From positions 248,001 through 312,000 of the forward strand of contig NC_011296.1 in assembly GCF_000020985.1 (NCBI RefSeq): 64,000 nt of DNA. Direction: 5' to 3'. Positions 39,765 through 48,247 of this stretch are shown in pieces; position 1 is the first letter of the stretch; the number at the start of each line of letters is the position of its first letter. Origin of the DNA: Thermodesulfovibrio yellowstonii DSM 11347 (lineage in GTDB: Bacteria > Nitrospirota > Thermodesulfovibrionia > Thermodesulfovibrionales > Thermodesulfovibrionaceae). The position numbers and the translations under genes are program-made. The notes beneath the pieces were generated by a model. That model had not been told where the DNA came from. It was given only the letters and a program-made list of their open reading frames with translations, and did not search any database.

Positions 39765-39920
39765 TCCTTGAAATCCTTAATTTATCTGGAAATTCATTTT
39801 TTGTGCCCTGTGAAGATTTGATTTTTCTTATAAAAGGAGAATTGTTTTATTCTTTTTCAATAAAATCGCTCTTTTCCGAATAGGGTAACTTTTCATTTCT
39901 GGATTTCTTCATATCACAAT

Positions 39921-40053
39921 CGCTCAGAAAAGCTCACAAAAGCTCAGTATCGCTCAGAAAAGCTCTTTCCTCTTTTTTGCTGGTCCATATATTTTATGCT
40001 TTTCGTGACTTTTCTAAGCTTTTCATGTCTTTTCCTGACTTTTCTAAGCTTTT
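39921..40053. repeat. Paired 30-bp-spaced repeats containing GAAAAGCT
   Basis: CGCTCAGAAAAGCTC occurs at 39921 and 39951. GACTTTTCTAAGCTTTT occurs at 40007 and 40037. Both pairs are exactly 30 bases apart, and the two types share AGAAAAGCT/AGCTTTTC in opposite orientation. Confidence 0.6.
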
Positions 40054-40069
40054 TTATGACAGAGAAAAC

Positions 40070-40163
40070 CCCCTTGTGGAACTGGTTCCACAAAGGGGTA
40101 TGCAAGCGAAACCGTTTCGTTTGCAAACCCCCTTCTGGAAAATTTTCCAGAAGGGGGTTTTTT
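40070..40163. terminator. Three consecutive hairpins, the last a strong terminator
   Basis: Hairpin 1 (40070-40098) pairs CCCCTTGTGGAAC with GTTCCACAAAGGGG, one bulge. Hairpin 2 (40101-40125) has 12-base arms around CGAAAC-C-GTTTCG with one wobble. Hairpin 3 (40125-40160) is a perfect 36-bp palindrome with AAACCCCCTTCTGGAAAA arms followed by six T. It isolates the origin region from the tnpB-relaxase transcript. Hairpins 1 and 3 are related in sequence. Confidence 0.7.
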
Positions 40164-40170
40164 CTTTCGG

Positions 40171-40190
40171 TGCATTAATAGATATAGATA
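40171..40190 (+). promoter_or_regulatory. TGCATTA...TATAG motif before the TnpB-like gene
   Basis: TGCATTAATAGATATAGATA starts ten bases after the hairpin-3 T run and ends just before the AGGAGG site of the tnpB-like gene. There is no -35 box: poly-T occupies that position. Confidence 0.6.
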
Positions 40191-40208
40191 CAAAAAAAAG
40201 GAGGATTT

Positions 40209-41819
40209 ATGGGCAAAGAGGTGGCAGGAGACATGATAACGATACAGACTAAACTTGCTTTTTCAAATATAGAAGATAAGCAAGCTGTAGTAGATTTAAT
40301 GAGAAGATGGTCATCCTGTATGAGATTTGCGTACAACAGGCTTTTAGAAGATAAAAGCAGGAACGAACTTAAAAGAAAACTTCAAGAGGTTTTTAACATA
40401 AACTCAAGATATGTAGACGATGCAATAGCAAAGGCAAAAAGCATGCTTCATTCTTATAAGGAGAAGGGCAAAGATCCGAGTAAGGTTATATTTGGTGGTA
40501 GGAGTTTGTTTGAAAAGCTCAAAAAACGACACATAAACGGAAAGGCTTACAAGAAATTAAAACAAATGTGGCAGGAAAAAAGAAAGGGCAATCTCTACTC
40601 AAGAGGAGATAGAAGTAAGAAGGGAAATCTGAATGCAAGGATTGAGAGAAATGAAAATGGCATTTATCTAAGGATCAATATAGGAGAGAGAAAGTATGCC
40701 TATGCAAAGATACAAGCAGGATGGAAAAAAGGAAAAAGCAGAGAAGAACTGCTTAAAGCAATCGGTACTTGTGGGGAAGCTTATTCAGTTGAATTAAAGC
40801 TAAAAAATGGAAAAATATATGCTTACTTTGCTATTAAGGAAAACTCTCCAGAAACTTTAGTAACAAAAGAAAACGGTGTCATAGGCATAGACATAAATGC
40901 ATATCCTGATAACATAGCGTGGGCAGAAACGGATGTGAATGGACAGCTTGTAAGTTACGGCAAGATACCGATGCCGTGTCTTACAAGCGGCAGTTCAAAC
41001 AAAAGGGAATATTACAGATGGCTATATGCCCATGAGATAGTAAAACTGGCAGAGGAAAGAAAGAAAGCAATAGTAATTGAGAGATTAGATATAAAAAACA
41101 AAGGAAGAAGAGGAGATTACTCTGGAAGGAAGTCAAGAAGAATAAGGCATAACTTTAGTTATCGATCCTTCTTAAATAAGCTCAAGGTTTTAGCTCAGCG
41201 GAAGGGTATACAGGTTATAGAAGTTAATCCCGCCTATACCTCAGTGATAGGGCTTCTGAAATATGCACCGCAGTATATGATAAGTAAGGACGTTGCAGCA
41301 GCATATGTCTTAGCAAGAAGAGGACTTGGACTAAAAGAGCAAATCCCTGACGGATATATGAAAGTTATAGAACATTTAAATGTTGATGACTTAGATAGAC
41401 TGAAGGATTATATAAAGAAAGTAGTTAAGAATAGATATTTAAAGAGAAAACATTTCAAAGAGATAGAAAGGGTCAAAAATCTTATACAAAACCTTAAGAG
41501 TGAGTCAGGGAGGGTGTCAGGGCCTCTGGATGGAACAAGTCTTGGCACTTGTAGCAGTAGCTACAAAACCTGGCAAGTTCTTAAGGTAGCGGTGGTAACA
41601 CCACTCTCCCCTGAGAAAACGTTAAGAGATGTCTCTGTCCTAAGGAGAATAATACATTTAGGGCAAGTGGGGAGACCTTGGCATGGGCGTAAGTTCCTGC
41701 TTCTTGGGGCGGGGGCTATGGTTGTTCCAAATACCGCCAGCTGGGGATGGAACAACCTGAAAGGCGGTAAAAAATACCCCAGCCGTTTAAACTTGTACAG
41801 TTTTGTACAGTTTAAGTGA
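40209..41819 (+). CDS. TnpB-like (IS605 OrfB family) RuvC nuclease without zinc finger
   Basis: 536 residues. A helical N-terminal half is followed by a split RuvC domain with an intact triad: Asp228 in GVIGIDINAYPDN, Glu291 in AIVIERLDIK and Asp361 in ISKDVAAAYVLARRG. The CxxC...CxxC ribbon usually found between the last two motifs is absent; EVNPAYTSVIGLLKYAPQY passes straight into the third motif, as in the TnpB-related branch. Residues after about 430 are unlike protein domain sequence and coincide with strong RNA hairpins. No TnpA transposase is adjacent. The stop lies 13 bases before the relaxase ATG, and both follow one promoter motif. ATG 40233 is an alternative start. Confidence 0.8.
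   Translation: MGKEVAGDMITIQTKLAFSNIEDKQAVVDLMRRWSSCMRFAYNRLLEDKSRNELKRKLQEVFNINSRYVDDAIAKAKSMLHSYKEKGKDPSKVIFGGRSLFEKLKKRHINGKAYKKLKQMWQEKRKGNLYSRGDRSKKGNLNARIERNENGIYLRINIGERKYAYAKIQAGWKKGKSREELLKAIGTCGEAYSVELKLKNGKIYAYFAIKENSPETLVTKENGVIGIDINAYPDNIAWAETDVNGQLVSYGKIPMPCLTSGSSNKREYYRWLYAHEIVKLAEERKKAIVIERLDIKNKGRRGDYSGRKSRRIRHNFSYRSFLNKLKVLAQRKGIQVIEVNPAYTSVIGLLKYAPQYMISKDVAAAYVLARRGLGLKEQIPDGYMKVIEHLNVDDLDRLKDYIKKVVKNRYLKRKHFKEIERVKNLIQNLKSESGRVSGPLDGTSLGTCSSSYKTWQVLKVAVVTPLSPEKTLRDVSVLRRIIHLGQVGRPWHGRKFLLLGAGAMVVPNTASWGWNNLKGGKKYPSRLNLYSFVQFK
41510..41785 (+). ncRNA. Candidate structured guide RNA (omega/reRNA-like) overlapping the tnpB 3' end
   Basis: TTGTAGC/GCTACAA (41549-41566, AGTA loop), GGTGGT/ACCACT near 41590, and AGAGA/TCTCT near 41624 form local hairpins. 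At the end three helices cross each other: GGTTGTTCCA (41720) with TGGAACAACC (41748), TACCGCC (41732) with GGCGGTA (41763), and GCTGGGG (41740) with CCCCAGC (41777). TnpB guide RNAs are known to come from exactly this position, the tnpB 3' end. Boundaries are estimates. Confidence 0.5.
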
Positions 41820-41832
41820 CCAGGAGTGAACT

Positions 41833-44800
41833 ATGTTAAGTTTTGGTCAAATTTACCAAAGTCTTGAACAGTATGAAAAAGATAATTACTACGTTTCAAC
41901 TAATGAAGTAGAGACACGCTTTCAAATTGGTTCGGGATGGCAAGAGTTGGGGGTAAAAGATGGCTATGAAATCACTTCAGAGGACTTCAAAAATTTTGCA
42001 AATGGAAGGGACTTACAAGGCAATTATCTTAGCAAGGAATTTGAACAGAAAGATCACCGTCAGGGGTTTGACTTCGTATGGAGTCCTCATAAGTCTGTAA
42101 CACTCTATGCTTTCACCTCTGAAGAGAATCTGCAAACTGTAACAAACAGTATGAATGAAGCAACTAAAAATTTGGTCAACTTTCTTGAGAAAGAGGGCTA
42201 TATTCAATATCGTGAAACTGTGAATGGGGAAACTATTTCAAAGTCAAGTGACAATGCAACCGTTCTGGTTAATACCCATCTTTGTGGACGATTAGACCCA
42301 CAAATACACAACCACATTTCTTTTTTCAACTTCACCAGGACAGAAAATGGTGACTGGAAAGCAATTAACTCTGATGCAATTTATAGCAATAAATACATGT
42401 TTGAAGCATACCTTGAGAATCAGTTAGCGTATCAGCTTAAACAGCAAGGAATAAATACTGAACTTGTAAAAGAGGGCAATAGTAAGGAATATGTGACAAA
42501 AATAGCTGGATTAAATGAAGAACATTGGAAAGGTATAGCGAGGACTTCTGAGCTAATAGACAAGTATCTTGAGCAACATAAAGAAGAGCTACTTCAGAAA
42601 TATCCGAATGCTACTGAAAGTCAACTCAGGGAGTATGCATATCTTGAAATTAGACAATCAAAGCAGAGCAAGACTATTGGTGAGCTTTTCAAGCAAGTTG
42701 AAGACTCTTTAAAAGAACAGGGATTAACTCAACAAGATATAATCAAGCTTGTAAGTGAAAAGAGAGAAAATCTAACTCAAGAATTAAATCAAGCTAATAA
42801 AGAAGAACTTGCGAAAGAGATAATCAACAAAGCAATTGATGAAGTCATAGATAGAAATTCAACATTCAGTCAATCTGATCTTTTTAAAGCTGCATTCCAA
42901 ATCAGTGCTGGTCGAGTGGATTCTGATACGCTTGTGCAGGCTGTGAAGGAGAATGAGAGACTTATTGAAATGGGGTATGTGCAAGATAAGCAGCATAACA
43001 GAGCAAATGCAACATATCAGGAAAAGTATTTTACTTCTCAGGAGGTCATTGCATGGGAGCATAACATATTAAAGAGCATTGAAGAGGGGAAAGGTTCAGT
43101 TGAAAAAATAACAGAGCAGAGATACGAAAATGAGAAGCTAACCAAATCTCAACTTGAAGCTATCAATCATATCCTTCAAAGTACTGACAGATACACTGCC
43201 GTTGTAGGCTGGGCAGGTGTCGGAAAAACAACGTTTGTTGGCGAAATGTCGAAAGAGCTTGGAAAAATTAATGAAATTGCTAAAGAAGCTGGATATCGGC
43301 TTATAGGAGTATCTAACACAAACACGGCTGTGAACGAGTTAAAAGAAGTTGGTATAGAAGCGATGACTACTGCAAAGTTTTTGAACTCTGCAAAGGCACT
43401 GCAGAGCCTTGACTCTAAGACAATTCTAATCGTTGATGAAGCAAGTTTTCTCTCAACTAAAGACATGTCGACTATTCTGGATAAAACAAGGGAATCAGGC
43501 TGTCGGATAGTATTTATTGGTGATGACCGTCAGCTGCCTGGAGTTCAGGCTGGCTCTCCATTTGCGGCTTTGATTCGTGAAAACAAAATCAACCACGTCA
43601 AAATGACTGATATTGTAAGGCAACGCAACGAAGAGCTTAAGAGTGCTGTATATGACATATACCACAAAAACATTGAATCTGCACTTAATAAAATTACTTT
43701 CAAAACTATAGAGAGGGATTCGGCTCTTGAAATTGCTACGCATGCACTTAAAAGCGATAAACCAATCAATATAGTAGATAGAGAAATCTTTGAAAAAGTA
43801 AAAGAAATGTTTGAAGGTCAAGGCTCTGCTACTCAATATGTTCAGCAGTTTAAATCTGCACCGTTTGAACGTGAAATAATAGAGAAACTTGGCATAGAGG
43901 ACGCAGGACAGAGAGAAGCTTTCTTTTTCTACAAAGATTTCGGTTTTCATGAAGGTGAAAATCCTCATGGAATAAAAGAGGATCAAGCTAAAAAAAGTAT
44001 TAGGCAAATGATTAAAATGGGCTGGGTAGTAGCTACAGAGGTAGAGGTAAATGGCAAGAAATATGGGGCATATCAAAAGACTGGATTGTTCGGGGTTGAC
44101 CCATCTCGGATTAGAGAAGTTCTCGGTGAAAAATATGAGGAGTATCAAAAGCAAATAGAGCAGCAACAAAAGGAAATTCTGCGAGAGATAGCGAAAGAGT
44201 ATATAAGTCAAGGCTATAAAAATTCTGCCATATCTGTAGCTACAAATCAGGACGCTAAAATCTTAAACAGTTTAATCAGCGAAGAATTGCGGAATGGCGA
44301 GCTTAAAGGGGCTAAATCTATAGAGGTAAATGTGTGGGTAAACAAGAATTTAGATAATGTAGAGAGGCTAAAGGCAAGTAGCTACAATGTTGGCGATAAA
44401 TTACTTGTAATGTCTTCGGGCGGTGGAGTTAGCGTTGGAAAAGAGCTTTTCGTGAAAGAAGTTGATATTGTCAAGAATACTTTAAAAGTAGAATATACAA
44501 CAAAGAAAGGTGAAGTTAAAGAAAGAGTTTTCAATATCGAAAAGCTTGGTGACAAGGTTCAGGCTTTTCAGAATGAGAGCATTCAAATAGCAGAAGGAGA
44601 GAAATTGATATTCAATAATACATATAGAAATAAAAACTTTGCAAATTCTGAGTTTGCTTATGTGAAGTCTATAAATAATGAGGATGGTTCTATAACTATA
44701 GTTTCAAAACTTGATTCAGACAAAGCTAAAACTACAACATTCACAAAAGAAGAACTTGCTCAGGGTGTTCATTTTCAGCATGGCTATGCAGTGACAGCTG

Positions 44801-47703
44801 ATCACATGCAAGGGAAAACTACCCAGAATGTCATAGCGTTTGAAACAAGAAACTATGAGAATTTCCTCGTTTCAATCACTCGTGCAAAACAGAATGCGAC
44901 TATATACTCTACTATGAGCAAAGAGAGATTCATTGAAAAAGCATCAGAAGAGGCAACGAAGGAAAGAATAGAAAGGATGGCATACAAATTCAACGAGGAA
45001 GTGTTTAATACCGTAAAAGAGCAAATATATAAGAATTTCAAACAACAGCAAGAGCAGGTAAAAGAGCAAGGATTTGAAAATGAAAGAGAAGGGCAATTTC
45101 AGAAACAAGAGAGCAAAGAACAATCAGAGAGATACCAGGAATCAGTTTTTTGGGCGTCAGAGGCTATAAAAAACTACGAAAAATCAGAGTACCAAAAATG
45201 GGCTAAAAATTTCAGTGAAAAAGATTTCAAAGCAGTTCAGAAACCTCAAAAGCCAAACATTGTTAAGAAAATAGCAAATGCAATGGTGGATTCAAATTAT
45301 GTTGATAGAAAGTTCAAGGACTGGCTAAATGGAAAGACTCGGGATAAATTTGAGAAATGGACATTAAAAGATCAGATAAAAACATGGTGGAAGAATAACC
45401 TAAACCGTGACCTGGAAAAACTCACTGGCCAGAAAAGAAGAGACTACTGGAAGACTTACGAGGTTTATACAAAAGACCAAAATGGACAGTGGCATAAAGG
45501 AATTCAAAAACTGCATGTGAGAGTCAGAGGGGATAAGACCACCATTGAGGGCTATACTCTTACAAAAGATGGAATCCATTACTTTAAAATAGAAAAACAA
45601 AAAGGACTTTTTGGCATAGAGAAAGTTCTTGATCAGAGTATGGAGTTTGCACCTCACCAGCTATCTCCTGTTCAGCAGATTGCAGCAGTAGGAGCTCAGA
45701 AGCCTGTTATCCAGCATGTTGAACCCCCTAAGCTTGAGAAATACTTCACTCCTGCCCAGATGAAGAACATCCAGGATATGGCCAGAGAAATAGTCCAGAA
45801 ACAACAGGAAAAACAGCAAAAAATATCAGAAGTTCGTGAGTATGAGCAGAAATCCCATGAACATATTCGTGAACCAATCCAGAAATGGCAGGAGATGGTT
45901 CAAGCAGGGGATAGGTTTAACGAGGTACTCGCCAATACGTGGCAGAAATGGCAGTCACAGGCTCAGAATGTTAGAGAGTTTATCATTCAGAAAGACAGAA
46001 CAACCAATAAAGAGATATTCCAGTGGTCAAAAGAGAATCAGATAGGTAAAGAAGTTGTATTAGCTACCACCAGAGAAATGCAGGATAAAGGACTTATATG
46101 TGTAGAATCCTACGATGAAAAAACCAGGACTATCACCTTTATCTCAGCCTCAAAACTTTCTGAACAACAGAAAGCTATATCTAAAGCAGTAGAAAGCATA
46201 TATAGAAATTCCTCTAAATGGAGTTTTTCTCTAAAAGACATAAAAGCAGAATTGAAACGCTCCGGAGTTGATGCAGCAGACAGGACTATATATAAACACC
46301 TAAGCAGCATGGGATACAAAAAAGACGATAAAGGACGATTCCACTTTCTCAACGATTCTATACATGTCAGGCAGGATAGAGAAATCATTTCTGTTTTTGC
46401 TGAAAAAACCTCTGGAAAAGGATATTTCACTGCGTCAGAGTTACACAAAAACATATCTCACATTCACCATATCCATCCTCAAAGGCTTGAAAAGTATCTA
46501 CACGAAGAAAAAACACTCAAACTGATAGGCTTTCAGAAAAATTCAGATGGAAAATTAGAAGCTATTTTCTGTCACAAACAGGACTATGAAAATTCTAAAC
46601 AACATTGGCTTAATTCAATCGCCTCTATACCTCAGAAAGCAGACGAACAACTGGTCAGATTTTATATTGAAAAAGAGGGCATTTCGCCCTGGAAAAATCT
46701 CACAAAAGATCAATTACAAAAGCTACAGTCCGAATTCAAAAATGCAGGAGTGAATGAAAAAAAGGGATACTTTTTTTCATGTGTTGAAAGAGTGCAACAT
46801 CAGATGAGAGAAACAGAGATTCAAAGAGTCATGCAGACCATTCGTTTTATGACAGAACGAATGCAGCAGTCACAACAGCAGCAAGAACATAGTCTGGCCC
46901 AACAAAATGTTCAGATAGACAGGGAGGTTCTAAAAATGCATTCTATGTTGAACCGAAATATTCAATACGATATTACACATGAAGAGTTTCAAAGGGTTAA
47001 GGAGTATATGGATACCCACAATGGCTCTGTTGTTGCTATGCAAAATCCACCTCAAAATGAAAAGTATTCTTCGGTGCTATATACTACCAAAAAGGATATA
47101 TATATGGAAAAGGCTATGGCAGAAAAAATCGGAGTGAAATATCAGAATGAATCTACAGCTTATTTCTCATCCAAAGACCTCGTTTCAAATACAGGACTCG
47201 GAAAGGACAAAATAGACCAAGCTATGCACAAAATGTTCAGATCTGGCTGGGTTATTCCTGTTACAGTTTCAACAGACAAAAAACTATATGGTGCATGGCA
47301 AAAAACCTCTTTGTATGGGGTTGACACAGAACGGGTAAAAGAAGCATATGGCAAAGAGAAAGAAAAAGTGGTCCAACAGCTTAAAGAAGAATGGAAAAAA
47401 ATAAAAGCACAGGAACAGGGAAACAAAAAGGAAAAGGACTACATTTCAAAAACTGACATCCGAAATGAACTCAACAATGAAGTTCACACAAAAGCTATAT
47501 CAGAGGGGATAAAAAGAAGTCTGGATGGCAACATTATTTCTGAACATAAAATAACAATCAAAACTAAGGAATCAGATTCCAAAGAAGTTACGGTCTACAA
47601 ACCTGCCCAGTCTATCGAAAAATCCCAGTCACAAAGTCATGAAAAATCAACCAACCCCTCTCAGGATAAGACAGCCTCAGTCTCAATGGAACGAGGCAGG
47701 TAG
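41833..47703 (+). CDS. MobF-family conjugative relaxase-helicase (TraI/TrwC-like)
   Basis: 1956 residues. The N-terminal relaxase has tyrosines at 8, 14, 19 and 20 and the metal site H149, H159, H161 in the pattern HLCGRLDPQIHNH. The RecD-like helicase has Walker A GWAGVGKTT (459-467), ILIVDEASFL near 530, GDDRQLPG and DIVRQR, and the late motif VTADHMQGKTTQ near 989. A module ending GAYQKTGLFGVD (about 695-776) is inserted in the helicase and recurs near the C-terminus (about 1776-1856, GAWQKTSLYGVD). The long C-terminal part contains several winged-helix-like segments. It nicks oriT and unwinds the transferred strand. ATG follows AGGAGTG. Confidence 0.93.
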   Translation: MLSFGQIYQSLEQYEKDNYYVSTNEVETRFQIGSGWQELGVKDGYEITSEDFKNFANGRDLQGNYLSKEFEQKDHRQGFDFVWSPHKSVTLYAFTSEENLQTVTNSMNEATKNLVNFLEKEGYIQYRETVNGETISKSSDNATVLVNTHLCGRLDPQIHNHISFFNFTRTENGDWKAINSDAIYSNKYMFEAYLENQLAYQLKQQGINTELVKEGNSKEYVTKIAGLNEEHWKGIARTSELIDKYLEQHKEELLQKYPNATESQLREYAYLEIRQSKQSKTIGELFKQVEDSLKEQGLTQQDIIKLVSEKRENLTQELNQANKEELAKEIINKAIDEVIDRNSTFSQSDLFKAAFQISAGRVDSDTLVQAVKENERLIEMGYVQDKQHNRANATYQEKYFTSQEVIAWEHNILKSIEEGKGSVEKITEQRYENEKLTKSQLEAINHILQSTDRYTAVVGWAGVGKTTFVGEMSKELGKINEIAKEAGYRLIGVSNTNTAVNELKEVGIEAMTTAKFLNSAKALQSLDSKTILIVDEASFLSTKDMSTILDKTRESGCRIVFIGDDRQLPGVQAGSPFAALIRENKINHVKMTDIVRQRNEELKSAVYDIYHKNIESALNKITFKTIERDSALEIATHALKSDKPINIVDREIFEKVKEMFEGQGSATQYVQQFKSAPFEREIIEKLGIEDAGQREAFFFYKDFGFHEGENPHGIKEDQAKKSIRQMIKMGWVVATEVEVNGKKYGAYQKTGLFGVDPSRIREVLGEKYEEYQKQIEQQQKEILREIAKEYISQGYKNSAISVATNQDAKILNSLISEELRNGELKGAKSIEVNVWVNKNLDNVERLKASSYNVGDKLLVMSSGGGVSVGKELFVKEVDIVKNTLKVEYTTKKGEVKERVFNIEKLGDKVQAFQNESIQIAEGEKLIFNNTYRNKNFANSEFAYVKSINNEDGSITIVSKLDSDKAKTTTFTKEELAQGVHFQHGYAVTADHMQGKTTQNVIAFETRNYENFLVSITRAKQNATIYSTMSKERFIEKASEEATKERIERMAYKFNEEVFNTVKEQIYKNFKQQQEQVKEQGFENEREGQFQKQESKEQSERYQESVFWASEAIKNYEKSEYQKWAKNFSEKDFKAVQKPQKPNIVKKIANAMVDSNYVDRKFKDWLNGKTRDKFEKWTLKDQIKTWWKNNLNRDLEKLTGQKRRDYWKTYEVYTKDQNGQWHKGIQKLHVRVRGDKTTIEGYTLTKDGIHYFKIEKQKGLFGIEKVLDQSMEFAPHQLSPVQQIAAVGAQKPVIQHVEPPKLEKYFTPAQMKNIQDMAREIVQKQQEKQQKISEVREYEQKSHEHIREPIQKWQEMVQAGDRFNEVLANTWQKWQSQAQNVREFIIQKDRTTNKEIFQWSKENQIGKEVVLATTREMQDKGLICVESYDEKTRTITFISASKLSEQQKAISKAVESIYRNSSKWSFSLKDIKAELKRSGVDAADRTIYKHLSSMGYKKDDKGRFHFLNDSIHVRQDREIISVFAEKTSGKGYFTASELHKNISHIHHIHPQRLEKYLHEEKTLKLIGFQKNSDGKLEAIFCHKQDYENSKQHWLNSIASIPQKADEQLVRFYIEKEGISPWKNLTKDQLQKLQSEFKNAGVNEKKGYFFSCVERVQHQMRETEIQRVMQTIRFMTERMQQSQQQQEHSLAQQNVQIDREVLKMHSMLNRNIQYDITHEEFQRVKEYMDTHNGSVVAMQNPPQNEKYSSVLYTTKKDIYMEKAMAEKIGVKYQNESTAYFSSKDLVSNTGLGKDKIDQAMHKMFRSGWVIPVTVSTDKKLYGAWQKTSLYGVDTERVKEAYGKEKEKVVQQLKEEWKKIKAQEQGNKKEKDYISKTDIRNELNNEVHTKAISEGIKRSLDGNIISEHKITIKTKESDSKEVTVYKPAQSIEKSQSQSHEKSTNPSQDKTASVSMERGR

Positions 47704-47741
47704 TTCATGCTCCTTCGGTGCATCGAGCACCTCAGAGCATA

Positions 47742-47881
47742 CCCCTCACATGAACCACCGCTCGCTAAAGCAGTGCCAATATGTTAGCTTTGTTACAGAC
47801 AACCGATTGATTTAGCCTCGATGGTGCTCTCCGCTCGCTTGCCGAGATACCTCGAACTCTCGGCATGGTTCATGTGAGGGG
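47742..47881. repeat. 104-bp repeated intergenic element, copy 1, with 16-bp closing stem
   Basis: Core 47757-47860 matches 55106-55209 at 98 of 104 positions in the same orientation. It is enclosed by perfect inverted repeats CCCCTCACATGAACCA (47742-47757) and TGGTTCATGTGAGGGG (47866-47881). Inside, GCTAAA (47764) pairs with TTTAGC (47811), and TGCCGAGA with TCTCGGCA. It contains no open frame. Confidence 0.75.
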
Positions 47882-47983
47882 GGAACTATGCACTTCCTCA
47901 CCAGTGGTTTTTAAGGTTCAATCACCTTCATAACCACTGGTTCAGACGTGCATTCGGGGGAATCCCCCAAACCCCCGCTTTTT

Positions 47984-48058
47984 CCACCACACCACCCGCA
48001 ACCTTCGGTTGAGGTTGGAATTTTTGCCAGACCCACGCCAGAACCAAGCCAGACAAGG
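47984..48058 (-). other. Candidate origin of transfer (oriT) with F-like nick site
   Basis: Read on the minus strand: three 11-bp repeats (TCTGGC core, 48026-48058), then hairpin CAACC-GAA-GGTTG (47999-48011), then ten bases, then GGTGGTGT/GGTGG (47984-47996). The last part resembles the F-plasmid nick region GGGTGT/GGTGC as I remember it. Hairpin 5' of the nick and direct repeats beyond it are the standard oriT layout. It lies between a MobF relaxase and an RHH accessory protein. The predicted nick is between 47989 and 47988. Confidence 0.6.
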
Positions 48059-48202
48059 CTTTATCGGTTTTTGGAGTTTTTAAGCATAGTAATAGGAGAT
48101 TAAGGTTTTTGATGAGGCTTAAAGGTAATACTACCAAAGGTTTACGACATAGGAGATATAGTTTTCAAGAAAACATAGGAGATTCTCCTATTAGGGAAAA
48201 GT

Positions 48203-48223
48203 TGCATTAATTAATAGTAGAGA
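48203..48223 (+). promoter_or_regulatory. TGCATTA motif before the relaxosome RHH gene
   Basis: TGCATTAATTAATAGTAGAG lies 25 bases before the ATG of the RHH gene, followed by an AAAGGAGG site. Confidence 0.5.
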
Positions 48224-48247
48224 ACAATAAGAAAGGAGGATTAAAGG

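Larger units (their letters stand above)
39362..40208. other. Gene-free region holding a candidate replication origin
   Basis: 847 bases without a credible gene. They hold TTACCCA iterons (39378-39764), AT-rich stretches at about 39480-39640 and 39770-39900, a second set of AGAAAAGCT repeats (39921-40053), three long hairpins (40070-40163) and a promoter motif (40171-40190). This is the expected architecture of an iteron origin beside its replication gene. Confidence 0.62.
47704..48247. other. Gene-free region with repeat copy 1, oriT candidate and iterons
   Basis: 544 bases between relaxase and RHH gene. In order: a GGTGC/GCACC hairpin just after the relaxase stop, the 104-bp repeated element with its flanking stem, a GGGGG/CCCCC inverted repeat near 47956, the F-like nick region on the minus strand, three 11-bp GCCAGA repeats, and a promoter motif. 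A minus-strand open frame across it is not considered a gene. Confidence 0.65.

Noticed and set aside
39977-40252. Overlapping frames in both strands over the three hairpins.
   Set aside because: The palindromes generate symmetric open frames; no start site fits, and the true tnpB-like start lies inside the region's end.
41561-41755. A 64-residue minus-strand open frame within the tnpB 3' end.
   Set aside because: It is a shadow of the structured region on the opposite strand without a ribosome-binding site.
40209-41819. TnpB-like protein considered as a Cas12-type effector.
   Set aside because: No repeat-spacer array or adaptation genes are present, and the family features and 3' RNA position fit TnpB better.
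43495-44211. A 238-residue minus-strand frame inside the relaxase gene.
   Set aside because: It is antisense to the conserved helicase motifs, Leu/Phe/Tyr-rich as expected from reverse-complemented AT-rich coding sequence.
47928-48137. A 69-residue open frame on the minus strand over the oriT region.
   Set aside because: It covers the hairpin, nick core and 11-bp repeats, has no convincing ribosome-binding site, and has Pro/Leu-rich composition expected from such DNA.
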